64,000 nucleotides of DNA from Sebastes aleutianus (lineage: Eukaryota; Chordata; Actinopteri; Perciformes; Sebastidae). This document shows, one piece after another, positions 1-12,800 of the stretch (the stretch's first letter is position 1; each line of letters begins with the position of its first letter). The stretch covers positions 18,339,444 to 18,403,443 of the forward strand of contig CAKAKS010000004.1 in NCBI GenBank assembly GCA_916700875.1, in the 5' to 3' direction. Made by a program: the position numbers and the translations under genes. The notes under the pieces are model-generated. The model was not told the origin of the DNA. It did not search any database and saw nothing but the letters and a program-made list of their open reading frames with translations.

Positions 1-286
1 CACATAATGTAATTTAGCAGGTAAAATACTCATTGATTTTTCCATATTGCATTGCAGCTATTAGATTGCTTTGATTTGATTTGGGCTCACAGGATATAAA
101 TATGTGTTTATATATTCCGTTCGCTGTATATAATAAGTCTCCATCGGCTTAATTCACAGAGCAACACAGCAATAACCCCTTCTCTCCTTCAAGCTGTATT
201 ACATTGCTCTAAATATCTTCTGTTATATTATGCATCTCCAAGGTTTAATATTGTAAACTCACAGGGTGCATTTTGTTTTCTTACAG
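1..286 (+). other. plxdc2 intron 3' end
   Basis: AT-rich intronic DNA ending in the acceptor of the first visible exon. Nothing else is recognised. Confidence 0.6.
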
Positions 287-433
287 GAGGATACAGATCA
301 CAACTACTACACATCAAAAACGTACAACCGGCCAGACGCGATGAGCAAGGACTTGTGGGTAGATATCGACCATATGGACAAGGACAAAGTGAAGATCCAC
401 GGGATTCTGTCCAACACGCACAGACAAGCAGCG
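287..433 (+). CDS. plxdc2: plxdc2 exon, first in window (N-terminal ectodomain)
   Basis: This exon encodes 49 residues in phase 0 at both ends. It is preceded by a pyrimidine-rich stretch with TTACAG and followed by GTAAGT. The peptide starts EDTDHNYYTSKTYNRPD and ends with the family-typical HGILSNTHRQAA. It lies just before the nidogen-like region. The upstream acceptor shows that at least one more coding exon precedes it. Confidence 0.92.
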
Positions 434-3400
434 GTAAGTCGACCGACGGCTGAGAGGAGATTTATGGTAACTTGGTTTGGATTTGGTGTTTTGAGAAGTG
501 TGAGGTGCTGCTTTTTTTGTGCCAATCTTGAACGTTTATCTTTAAGTAAAATTCATTTAAATATACCCAAACCTGGGGCGTTGTTGCTTAATGTCATTAG
601 CTCAGCTGCAGTTTAAGATGTGATGATGTTGTCAACAAAGGCTGCAACTAACGATTATTTTAATTATCAATTAGCTGATGGATTATTTCAACACGTTCTC
701 ATCCCAACTCGTCACATACCATCACTTTGTCACGCCCCTTGGCGTCACTTTATTTTTGGCATCAAGACCACTATAGTTAGGTTTAGGAAAGAACTACATG
801 GTTGGGCTTAAAACTACTAAATTTGTACAGTGAAAATGACACTGAATGTTGTGAACACGGGACACAAACTAACAGCTGATTGTAACGTGAAGCACAGGAC
901 ACAAACAGCGGTCTCCTGGATTACTTGCCCCTATACAAATTGTTTTACTCATTAGTGGTGATCAAATAACAGCAAAGACTAAAGTAAATTTTCATGTTTA
1001 ATCTTTAAGTAAATTAATCTGGAGTTTTGCCCACATGCTCCAACGCAACCTAACTAAACTGTTTCCACGGTAATGGAAATGCTCGCTTGCGCTTCAGCTC
1101 ATAAACTTTGTCTTTACCCGCCATTTTCTGATTGTGCACGATCTATACTGCGCATGTGCAACTCTCAACAGAGATGAGAAGGAAGCGAGATGGCTCAATC
1201 CTTAGCTACTTCCATCATCAGCTCCAGAAAACTTTACCACTGGATCGTTTGAGCAAGTGAGTTGCTAGATTTACTACCCCGACGTGGCGTTTTACTTGTC
1301 CCAGGCAAGCAGGCAATACTTGTTGTTGAGCCCTGAAACCTGCTGCAGACTTTTATTGTTTATTAGCAGAGGTTTAAGGTCATGGAATTCAGTATGTTAG
1401 CAGATTTCTGCAGCTCTGATCGTTTTATGAATTTTAAAAGTTATAATCCTTCGCAAGAAAGAAATTTATGAAGACATTCCTGAGTGAATGTACAGCGCTG
1501 TTAAAAGGCATTTCTCCTCATAAGGTAACTTCATCACACACGTAGTTTAGTTGCTGTTATGTTGCCGTTCAGCTGAACTCTTCAACACAGAAATCAGGTT
1601 CAACTTTTAACTGTTTTAAACCACTGCAAGTTCCAGTTGAACTTGTTCTTATCTGCAGCTAAGATGCTAAGTGACGCAGCAACAGCCCCCATGTGTGTCC
1701 TCAGAGTCACGCTTTGATTGTTTCAACCGTTTCTTTCAACACCAATCTGCATTTGGAGATGTAATCCTCTTGCAAACACACACAAAAACACCAAGACGCC
1801 AATCATATCAGCTACTGGTGCCTACTAACCAGTTAGTTTAGCCAGTGATGTGGGCTCAGAGATCAACAGAAAGATAAAATCAATGCCAACAACACAAAGA
1901 AGAGATACTCCATATGTGTACGTAGGCTACTGTATGTGGTAGATGTGTATATTTGTCTGTAGACTATGGGACAAACTTGCTAAATGCTAAAATCATAGAA
2001 ATAGAATAGGAGTGAACTGGACATCGAACTGTTTGAAGTGGTAATTTGACTAGTACAAAAGAAAATGACAATTGTTTTAGTTGTTATGGTGACAACACAC
2101 GTCAGTAGGGCTGTAAAGTGTGTTGCTTTGCTGCTCTTTCGGCAGCGGAGGTAGTCACAGAGCCAAATTGAAGTCTATTAAGGCCAATTTATAAAAAAAT
2201 TTCTCACTGTACTTACTTCTAAAAGGGACAGCCGGCATGGCGTGACTACACGTACACACACTAGACGCCGACGCTGTTGTTTTACATGTCACGCCGGCAT
2301 GAGTGAGTCAACTGCAAGTCGGTTGCAATAGCAACGGTACACATAAAAAAGGCCGCCACTCTGACAATTCTGCTACGTTGATTTCAATGGTAATGTCCGT
2401 TGTTCTCCTATTCTATTTCTATGACTAAAATATTACAGTAATTACAGCATATGTCACCACAAAGACATGACTTTACAGATGTTTACTGTAGTACGGTTTG
2501 TTCGTTTCCTCTACCATTAAAAACATGAATATATGATATAAAAAGTTATTCCTTTAAGCATTTTTGCCGTTAAAAATGTCCTCTGCAGTGAAGTTTAAAA
2601 GCTTCCCTCCCTCCAGCTCTGCACAAGCAGGTGACCCATGTGAGGTGCATACTGATGAGGTCACACAAGGCAGCCGTTACTGACTGGAGAGACAGAGCAG
2701 CGTGGCAGCCGGGCAGTCACCGAGGAAAGCACCCGGGGTGAACAATAGCTGGCGAGGAGATAGAATAGAGTCTCACATTGTGCATTCTGCTGCTGTACCT
2801 TCAGTCATGTAATGATGGATTGAACCAAACAATCTGATGCAAGCTATTCTTTGTAGCCAGGACTAAGAGGCGAGGCCTTTCTTCCATGCAGTATAGGAGG
2901 GATGTGGGAGGTTTCTCTGACTTTGGCTTTAAAAAATGAATTAATAAGTGAATGCAATGTCCAGCCAAGCAATGCAGAGTCAAGAACTTGCCTGCATGAT
3001 TTCATCGTGAGATTGCAGTGCAAGAAGAAGTGAAAACCATCTGTGCTGAAATGCAGCCACCGTGTCAGCAGACTAACATTTTAAACAAATAGAGTTTATA
3101 ATGATGGCAGTTAAAGTCCTGAGAAACTGCATAAAACTCTGAGCTGGAACGGGATTGGAGAGAGCTTCCATGTTCCCTCCTGGCGCTGCTGACCGCCAAC
3201 GCTTTGGCCCCCCGACACCGAAAAGGAATTGGCCAATAAGGTCGTAAAAGAAAACACAGCCGCAGAGGTCAACTTCATCACAGGATTGTAGGAAAGTTAA
3301 GCTCTGGATTGGCCATATAGTCTGGTGAGATTCAGTTTGGTTTGCCACAGGATTACTCGCCCGGTATAATCTAGGATCATAGCTGCATGTTGAATGTGGA

Positions 3401-6400
3401 CGGTCTATCTCCGTAACGTTTTCTGGCAGTGGTCTGAAGTGACTGTAACATATTCAGATCACGGAGTAAATAATGAATGCATAAACCATCGTTTGTGGTA
3501 ATATGCTTGAGAAGTTTGTTGTTCATTTGGTCCAAGAATAATTTTATGATAATGTAGTTTTCTTGAAGCTCTTTTTATTATGTGTTAATTCCCATCAAGA
3601 GATTTGTGAATAATATGGAAGCCCATTTCTGGCAGTAAAAGAAAAAAAAAGTTAGGAATGATACTAATGGTAAGTAAAAATTAGGAGAGACTAAGTCTAA
3701 GATTATAAGAAGGAATGTATGATATATGAAAGAATGAGTCACAATTTTACATATCTAATAATTGAATATTGTGTCACAATTTTTAGACTAAATGTCAAAT
3801 TATACTCGAACAGAATCAGTTTGTCCGATGATGTCGGAAATCAAATGTGTTTATAGTTTTTCTGAACCACCACACTGGTGAAAAGCCGGCCGTCAATGAA
3901 AGGGGAGACACAATATTGTTTAAATATGGGAATAATGAGTGCACGCATTTTAAGACAGTCTCTACTGGAAGGGATTCGTAGTAGGGGAGGGAACAATACG
4001 GTATTAGCACGATACGATATCACGATACTTAAGTCACGATACGATCTCATTGTGATTTTAAACATTTTGCGATATGCTGAGTATTGCGTTAAGATATATT
4101 GTGATTTATCACCTTTTTTCAACTGCAAAATATCTAATAAGATACAGTTTTCACTCTGTTCATCTCAGAGTCAAAGGAAATGAAATTGGCCATTTCATCA
4201 GTTTCTAATCGCTAAATATTAGCGTAACTTTGGAGTGTTATTTAGCGTTCTTCCCAACAAGCTAACGTGACATGGTTGGTACCAATCGTACAATGAGCCC
4301 AATACAACCTCTGAAAGACAGAATAGCAGCTGTCAGACTGTTAAGAGGTTAATAGTTTATATAATAAGAGACCGATACTTGACGTCCGTGTATCAATACA
4401 ATATTGCCACACAAAATATCGCGATACTATGCTGTACTGATTTATCCCCCACCCCTAATTTGTAGTGTAAGAAATTAATTGATTAGTAATTACTTTAAAA
4501 GCCAGAAATTCACCTTACCAACACATAACTTTTCTATGAGTATTTTTATTTTTGTAATTTGTAACTTTTCCTTATTTTTTCCTTTCCTAGCACGAATGGG
4601 CTTCCATATAATAGAGATTTATATATATATGCAAATATACATTTACCCATAAATGCCATTAGGAATACTATTATTACTTGACTCCTCATAAATCAACATT
4701 TCCACAAAGACATTTTTCTTTCTTCTTGTACTATTATGTAATAAAGGTCATATGTATATATATATTTTTACCACATGTACATTCATCTTTAAATCTCAAT
4801 TTTGTATTTCTACTCAATGATTGCTCCACAAAGTAGAGATTTTCTTTCCACATGTTTCCTCTGATCTAAATCCTCTGGTTGTTTTTAAGATGAGAGCAGT
4901 CTCTGATCCTCCTCTTGCTTCTGTCTTTCTGACCGAGGTCATCTGTCTGTTTTTCCCCTCACAGAGAGTTAATCTGTCCTTCGATTTCCCTTTTTATGGA
5001 CATTTCCTGCGTGAAATCACCGTGGCGACTGGTGGTAAGTGAACACTGTTCTCTAAATGGTAGTTATTAGTGTTGTTGTTGGATCTACTGCATGTGCTTG
5101 GCATATTAAGACTGTACACAGACAGTTTTTATTGCTGCTGGGTTTAGGGGGGAATGTGGTAAATGAGTCTGGCGTACGGTGGCATTTATGAAATGGAGAA
5201 GAAGAGTGTGTCTGCATGTGTTTCTGGTACTCGGTGTACCTGTGAGTGAGTGTGGCGTGGCCTACCGAACAAAGACATCTCACTCCTGAATACAGAAAAG
5301 AACCAAACAATTAGTTATTTCTTCAGATACTGGGTTGTTGAAAAGACTCGTCTGGCACAAACCACAGCACAAAACCACCACCGACACTATGCCAGCCAAG
5401 CAAATCAGTCTGATACAAGACCAGTTACAGCTCTCACCTCCGGGACAGTCTGCTAGACACTGGGGGATACAAAAACAAACCACTCCCAACACTCAGCACC
5501 AGCAGCTCCACACCAGACTGAACTGGAAGAGAACCCAGACCGATGGGTTTGGACTGGAAACAGGAGTCGCTGTGCCAAGTGGCCTAGCACACCCTGATAG
5601 ACATGGATAAGGAGGTGGGGGTATCAGGAGATGTGTGTGTGTTTGACACGTGACTCAGCAGACGTGTTCACCAGAGTGTGCAAAGCAATTTTCCACTTGA
5701 GTCTTGACGGCGAAACCACAACAGCCCCAACCGGCTATTATCACATCAAAGACTAAAGCCCTGCTCTTACCCAACTATTTCAGAGATGTTGCGCTGCGTT
5801 TAGCTGCCACTTGGAATAATAAAGAAATAATCTGCCGTGTCTCTTATCGTCATGATCAACACCGTCTCATTTTCCCCACTTCAATCCTCTGTCAGTGGCG
5901 AAGCTGAGTTGGCTTTAGAAAACTAGATGATGGTGTGATGTAGTGGACGGTTCTCAGACGCTACCAGAGGGGTGATAACAACAATTTGCATTCCTCCAGA
6001 CAGAGATGGAGGGAGGAGACCGAGGAGGAGGAGGAGGAGGCAGCTATCTGCCTCTCGCAGGCCTCTGGGGCTTTGTCTCCGAGACACCCCTCCTCTCATC
6101 CCTCCATTTCAGGGCCTATCAATCAGCTCGTCCTCTCTCTGCCCACTGGACCATCCTTTCTCCCCACTTTCATTGCTGTCAGCAACTCACTGTTTTTACT
6201 TCAGCAAATATTTCTTTTTTCTATATGGAGTATGCAGGAAAAGATAATTTATTAACTGACGAAACAGCAGCAGGGTTACAATTGCACTTAGTCTTGTATT
6301 TTTAGCGTTACGGTTACTTTCTAAACAGAACAGCGGCCAGGTCTCAAACACATTAACGATGAAGGGGTTGGCATGCAGCCTTGTCAAACATATGAAATCT

Positions 6401-9400
6401 AAGTCCACTTTTATGGGTATTGCATGCAGTAAATTGAGAGTTACACTGCAAAAAGTCTCCATCTTGGTCAGAGTGATAAGGTTATTTGAACCTGTTTCAA
6501 ATACAGACCAAGTTGCAAATTTTGAGAAATAATTGTAAATACCTTAAAACCAAGTCTGCAACAAACGATCATTTTCATTGTTTATAAATCTGTTGATTAT
6601 TTTCTTGATTAATCGATTAGTTGTTTGGTCTAGAAAATGGGGAAAGCCCAAGATGACGTCCTCAAATGTCTTGTTTTGTCCACAACTCAAAGATATTCAG
6701 TTTACTGTCATAGAGGAGGAAAAAAAACGGAAAATATTCACATTTAAGAAGCTGGAATCAGAAAAATTTGACTTTTTTTTCTTACAAAATGACTCAAACT
6801 GATTAATTGATTATCAGAATAGTTGGTGATTAATTTAATAGTGGACAACAACTAATCAATTAATCGATTAATCATTGCAGCTCTACTCAAAACAAGATAA
6901 AATAAGACACATTACTGCACAAATTTCTAGATGAATGATTTCTGAGAATTCATAGAACGAGTTTATTTATATTAGAAACCATCTGTTTTAAAGGTTTAAA
7001 GGCTCAGTTCTGACACAATTTGCTAATTTGATAAGATAGATTGTTTTGTTTTTGTGCCCATTTAAAGCCAAGTTCAAGCTACTTTGGCACCCTCCATTTG
7101 GGATTGAAACGATTATTTAATGAGCTGATCAACAGAAAATTAACCGTCAACTGTTTTGATAATCAATTCAAGGAAAAATGTTAAACAACTACTGTTTCCT
7201 GCTTCTGCAAAATGTGAGAATTTGCTGCTTTTATCTGTTTTATATTTTAGAAAAATTAAAATCTTCTCACCATTTTCTGACATTTTATAGACTAAAAGAT
7301 GAATCATTTAATCGTAACAATAATCGACAGGTTGATTGATGATGAAAATAAGCATTAGTGGCGTCCCTACTCCAGTGGTAGTATTAAAAATGACATCAAT
7401 GGCAGACATCAATGCACGCTGCTACTTTAACACCTTAAAACTGATATTCTCTCTCAAACATTACAGCGTCACTTCAAAAGACTACAGCACCTTTGATGCA
7501 TGAATGATAATAACAAAGGCAGAACACATTAAAAATATAACTAGAAATGTTTTAAAAATAAATGGATGCTATGAACAAAGAGGAGAAATATTCATACAGT
7601 CAGGAGCGTTACAGTGACTGTCAGCGTACTGCAGGTGTTGTAATGAACTGACTGATGTGTGGACGGCATGTAGTGACTGTGAATGCCAGTAATGATGATG
7701 ATACATGATCTGACCACCGCCAGCTGTGTCGACGGATATCCAGCTGTGGCGTGCTGTTTACTGAGCCAGCTGTCACATTGTGCAACCAGAATACAAACCG
7801 CACATGATAACATCGTATCAAATCATAGGTATTATATGTCGTCATCCAGCTAATTGGTGATCACAAGCATTTATATGTAACACACCAAATACACAACATG
7901 TGTGAGGCGAGTAAAGGAGCACATAATCACATGAAAATAAATATCGTTGTGTTTTCGTTACCTTAGAATGAGCCGTTTATATCTACATAGGGATCGGGTC
8001 CTCTCTCCGTCCACCATGATGCACCGCCATGTTTCGTCACCGCCGCCGCCGCTCTCTCTCTCTTGCTTCAACACCCACTTCTCATGTACACACACACTCT
8101 ACGCACCGGCTCTGCTCCAAATGACCTACACTCCTCTTTACAAGAACTGGCTCTAGCGAGGGCCATTCGCATTTTTGTGTCGGCCTCCTTAGTTCTTCCA
8201 CACTTGGCACACGGGAGAGGCTTCAGTTTATGGATGCAACGATTCCACTTTTTTCAGACCGAGTACAAATACAAGTAATTACATTTGGGTACTCACCGAT
8301 ACCGAGTACCGATACAAGTACTTCTCTGTGCCAAAAGACTTTCGTTAACAGCCAGCTGGAGGGTGTGAGCGACACACGGCAGGCTGGGGAGTCCCGCAAA
8401 CGAGGCGGTGCGCCGCGACCGGCTCTAGGTCGACTTGGAAAGTCTCGAGGCGAAGGTGCTTCCTCATCATAAAATCGGCCCCGCGGGGTCGGGCGCACAA
8501 CCGGCCCGTCTCGCCCGCACCGTCGGGGAGGTGGAGCATGAGCACATGCGATAGGACCCGAAAGATGGTGACGGGAGTTTAACGTCATGCTGCTGTAAAG
8601 TGGTATCGGAGCCGTTTTGCGAGTACGAGTATGAGTACACGAGCACAGTATCGGACCCGATACCCGATACTGGTATCGGTGCATCCCTACTTCAGTTGAT
8701 TGCAATCTCAACCTCACTGCTAGATGCTGCCAGCTCCTACACACTGGAACTTTAATAGTTTACATGCAAAGATTAACTCAGGAAATACTTTATTTCTTTT
8801 GCAAAGAGATGCGCCCTCTCAAAGTAGTGCTATGATGTTGAATCGTAACCCCTGTATCATGATATGTATCGTATTGCCAGATTCTTGCTGATACACAGCC
8901 CTAGTGTGGTATTACTACGTTTACTGAAGTTAAATATCTTACTTCCACCACTGCCTATGGCAAGCAACACCGTCTCTTAGAAATTAAGTATTTACTTGAA
9001 AAAACATCACCCCTGAATATAATCCAAGTAATTATGTTTCCCGGCATAAACACTATTTCTTGGAGACAGAGTTGTGACAAGAATGATAACTTTTTTTTGG
9101 GGGGCGAATTACTTTTTTGTTTGTCCAATCATGCTGTATAGCACTTAATTCGTATTCCAAAGAAATCACAGTTGTGAAACATTAAACTAATGTGTGCCAG
9201 ATGATTTCCCCTCAGTATGACATGATAGATTGGTATTAGGTTGACTCAGTGTGGTTTTGTATCACTCAGCAACAAAAAAAACAAAAAAAGCAGACGTTTA
9301 ATTTAGATTAAAAACCTTGTAGTTTGGTATTTAAAAGACAAAAGACTGAATCAAATGTGTGTGTGATCCGGCTCTGAACAGCTGCGATAAACAGAAAATA

Positions 9401-9851
9401 TCCTGTAAATTAAACACAGCTCAGTACGTATGAACAAAGGCCTTGTCTAAACACAATGTCCAATAAAAGGAAGCTTTAGTCCGGTGGGTCTGCTAATTCC
9501 CGCTCTTGTTTTTCTTGGACATACACAGCCCGGCGCTTTTGGATAGCAGCACACATAAACAGAACTTGGAAAGAATTACCCTGCTCTTCCTAAAACCTCT
9601 TTCTCAACCTCAAACTCCTCTTCATTATTTCTTTATATGTGCTGTTCCCCAGGTTCCCCTCCTCCTCCTCAGTCCCGTCTCCCTCTGCTGTAAGTGACGG
9701 CCATAATGGATGAATTGCCTCTCTATTGAGCACCCCGCGGCTCTCACCTCTTTAGTGTATTGAGAGGCTGTCTGATTTTCTTCAGACTGTCGAATAAGTT
9801 GTATTGTGTTTTCAGGAGATTGCTGGTATAGAGAGCAGACATAAAACCCTT

Positions 9852-9890
<39 letters not shown>

Positions 9891-12800
9891 GTCGAGGGGA
9901 TTTCTAAGCTTTAGAGGTTGAAAGTGAAAAGAGAAATAGCACAAAGCAAAGCCAAAGAAAGAGATAAAAACGTGCCTGAGTTGAATGTTGGGTAAATATG
10001 AGATGAGATGGAATGTAAGACGGCTGATTTGCGTCGCTCCACAATCAGATAAAAGAAAGTGCAGACGCAGCCAGTTTCCCCGGAGCATTATGTTCATGTT
10101 TACCTGAATTTAGGCAAGTAGACCCAACAACCCTGCCTCTTTGTTTTCTATCCTCTTTACATTCATTTACCATGACATAACGTGCTTTTATCTGCATGTT
10201 CTCAAGCTCAAAAAGCACCAGTACACCCCTCTGCAGCTTCTAAACATTTGTTTCTAAAAGATGATTAATACGTTTGCTCTCAAAAATAAAAGACTACTTA
10301 CATGTTCAAAGCAACAGTTTGACATTTTTGGGAAAAAGGCTTATTTGCTTCCATATAAAGCTACCACCAGTTAGCTTAGCTTAGCATAAAGACTGGAAAC
10401 AGGGGAAAACAGTTAGCCCGGCTTAGTAAAACCTCAACTTGTCATTTTCATTAACTTATAATGAAAATGATTGTGAGTTGTAACCCTACATACACAACTT
10501 TGATTTTCAACACTAATTGACATTCAGGCAAAAAAATGTTTTTTTCAGGCACTGGTCAATTTTGAAAATTTGGGCTATTTTATCTTCCATAACATATCTT
10601 CTTCTATCAGAATAGTGGAAAGGTGCGGCTGGTTAGCTCAGTCGGTAGAGCGAGCGCACATGTATGGCCAAGGCGTTGTCCTAGCAGCGGTGGACCCGGG
10701 TTCGAATCCGGCCTGTGGTCTTTTCCGCATGTCAATTCTCTCTCTCCCCCTTTCAACACTCTATCCACTGTCCTATCAATAAAAATGCTTAAAAAATGCC
10801 CCCAAAAAATAACTTTAAAAAAAAAAGAATAGTGGAAAGAAAACATCCAACATACACATTTAGGTGTTTATTTTACTAAACTTTGTCTATTTGCGTCTGT
10901 AAATTTCTCCTAAATTCACCCAAAGTTAGAATTAGATAATGCCTCATTTGCATATTTAAACATAAAATGTTATGAAATACACAAAATAATTGTCTTAACG
11001 TAAATAATCAATTGGGGAAGTTTCATGGTGATATCTATTAGTTAAAAGGTTTTACTCTATTCACCTGTAGTCTTGTAAAGTGTATGGATGTTTACAATCC
11101 ATATCTTTAAAGGCCGTTTTCTCATTTTAAAAACCTTTGACTTCAACAAAATGAAACAATAATTTTTATCCAATCTTCAGATTTCTAGAAATGTATGCAA
11201 ATTAACACATACTTCAATAAGATAATGCCTCATTTGCTTAATGAATCACAGCATTTCAGAAAATTTGTAATACAAAAATAATTGTCTTAACGTACATAAT
11301 TAACTGGGCAAGTTAAATAATAGATATCTATTTATTAGTTTTGTTTTCCCCTCACTGTCTCTGCAATAACAGCTGTTTTTGCTCTCAACATGTAAGCCCA
11401 CTGTAGGAAGCCATAAGTAAAAGCATATAAAGCATATAAAAATAGTTCTGGCACATTTTTGGTAGGAATAAATCCTAACCCGTGGCAGCTCCTCCTCGTA
11501 AGCCTTAAAGGACCGAATCTTTTAGCTCATTCAGTCCAGGTGGAGTTCTCTACAGTCGGGACTTCACAATAGAGTCACATCTTCACTCCCCTGCTCTTCC
11601 TCTCACAGTGAGTGCTGACAGTGCTCTATATAGAGGTAATCCTGAGCAGGGAGGTCTTTAGGGGAAGATAGATTCCCCTCATGATATGCTCTGCTCCTAG
11701 TTTCCAAAGTGATGGATGTGTTTTTATAGCCAGCCTACTGCATGGGAAGACATATGGTGACATGAAATGGGGGTTTATGGGCCCGGCCTCAATGAGACTT
11801 TTCCCAAAAATCCTCTTTTCTTCCTGAGCTGGGTTTTCCCCCCCTATACGCCTCAGGCAGTTTCTTTATATACTGTATTTCTGTTGAACTTCTGCAACAA
11901 AGCAAAGAGATCCCTTCAAAAGAGAATGATTTCTTACTTTGGGCTGTTTGATGATTTTTATTGTGATATTCTGAACATAATTGAAAAAATGTCCATCATA
12001 AAGTGAGGTGGAGGACTTTTTCAGAGTTACATAGTTTCCATGTCTAACACTTAAAGGTACAGTGTGTAGGATTTGGCGGCATCAACTGAGTAGCGCTCTG
12101 CTCAGTCCTCCGTTTCCAAGACTGTGATAACGTGAACCGCCGAGTGCAAAACCGTAGTAACGCCGTTCACCTCGCTCAGAGGCCATCCTTACCATAATAA
12201 CACTACTGTAGGAGCAACGAAAGTCAAACGGCAGCCAGCGATTTTTGCACTCTGCGGCTCACGTTACCGCAGTTTCACAAGCGTGTTGGAGAACTACGGT
12301 GGCCTTCAAGTAACGTGAAAACGCTAAAGGCTCTCTCCAGAGCCAGAGTTTGGTTTGTCCGTTCTGGGCTACTGTAGAAACATGGCGGTCTCTGTGAAGG
12401 GCTCATTCTAAGCTAACAAAAACACAACTTAGTTTCAGGTGATTATACACTAATGAAAACATAGTTGTGAATATTATATTTTATTCCTGCTGATAGATCG
12501 CCTGAAATGTTACACACTGGCCCTTTAAAGGAATAGTTTGATATTTTGGGAAAAACATGATGCCACTCTCTTGTCTGTATGGTAAGAACATCCTCTCTTC
12601 TACAAAATTACGTTCCCATACAACTAAACTGCATTCTCAATTACGTTTCGATTATGGTCACACTTTTAAACAGATTTAAACATGTGGTTAACGTTGTAAG
12701 TTGAAACAAAATACAACAAAAACACAACAAAACTACTTGGTTAGGTTTGGTAAAAAAAAAAGTTAGTTTCCCGTGTGAAGTTTAGTTTCACATGTGACAC

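Larger units (their letters stand above)
434..4964 (+). other. plxdc2 intron (4.5 kb)
   Basis: This intron holds a repeat end near 640-680 (GCTGCAACTAACGATTATTT), a TIR element at 1,994-2,423 and a composite repeat at 3,613-4,610. Positions 700-1,990 and 2,430-3,600 show no ORF or repeat I can name. Confidence 0.6.

Noticed and set aside
5250..5610. Overlapping short frames as a gene on either strand
   Set aside because: They lie in an intron and show no domain, no splice context and no agreement between frames.
8223..8744. A 173-codon open frame on the minus strand
   Set aside because: It spans a bounded hAT-like insertion and its duplications, starts and ends in repeat sequence, and has no recognisable domain.
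10623..10710. A functional tRNA gene
   Set aside because: The A and B boxes are present, but the cloverleaf is poor, and the sequence continues into a SINE body and A-rich tail within target duplications.
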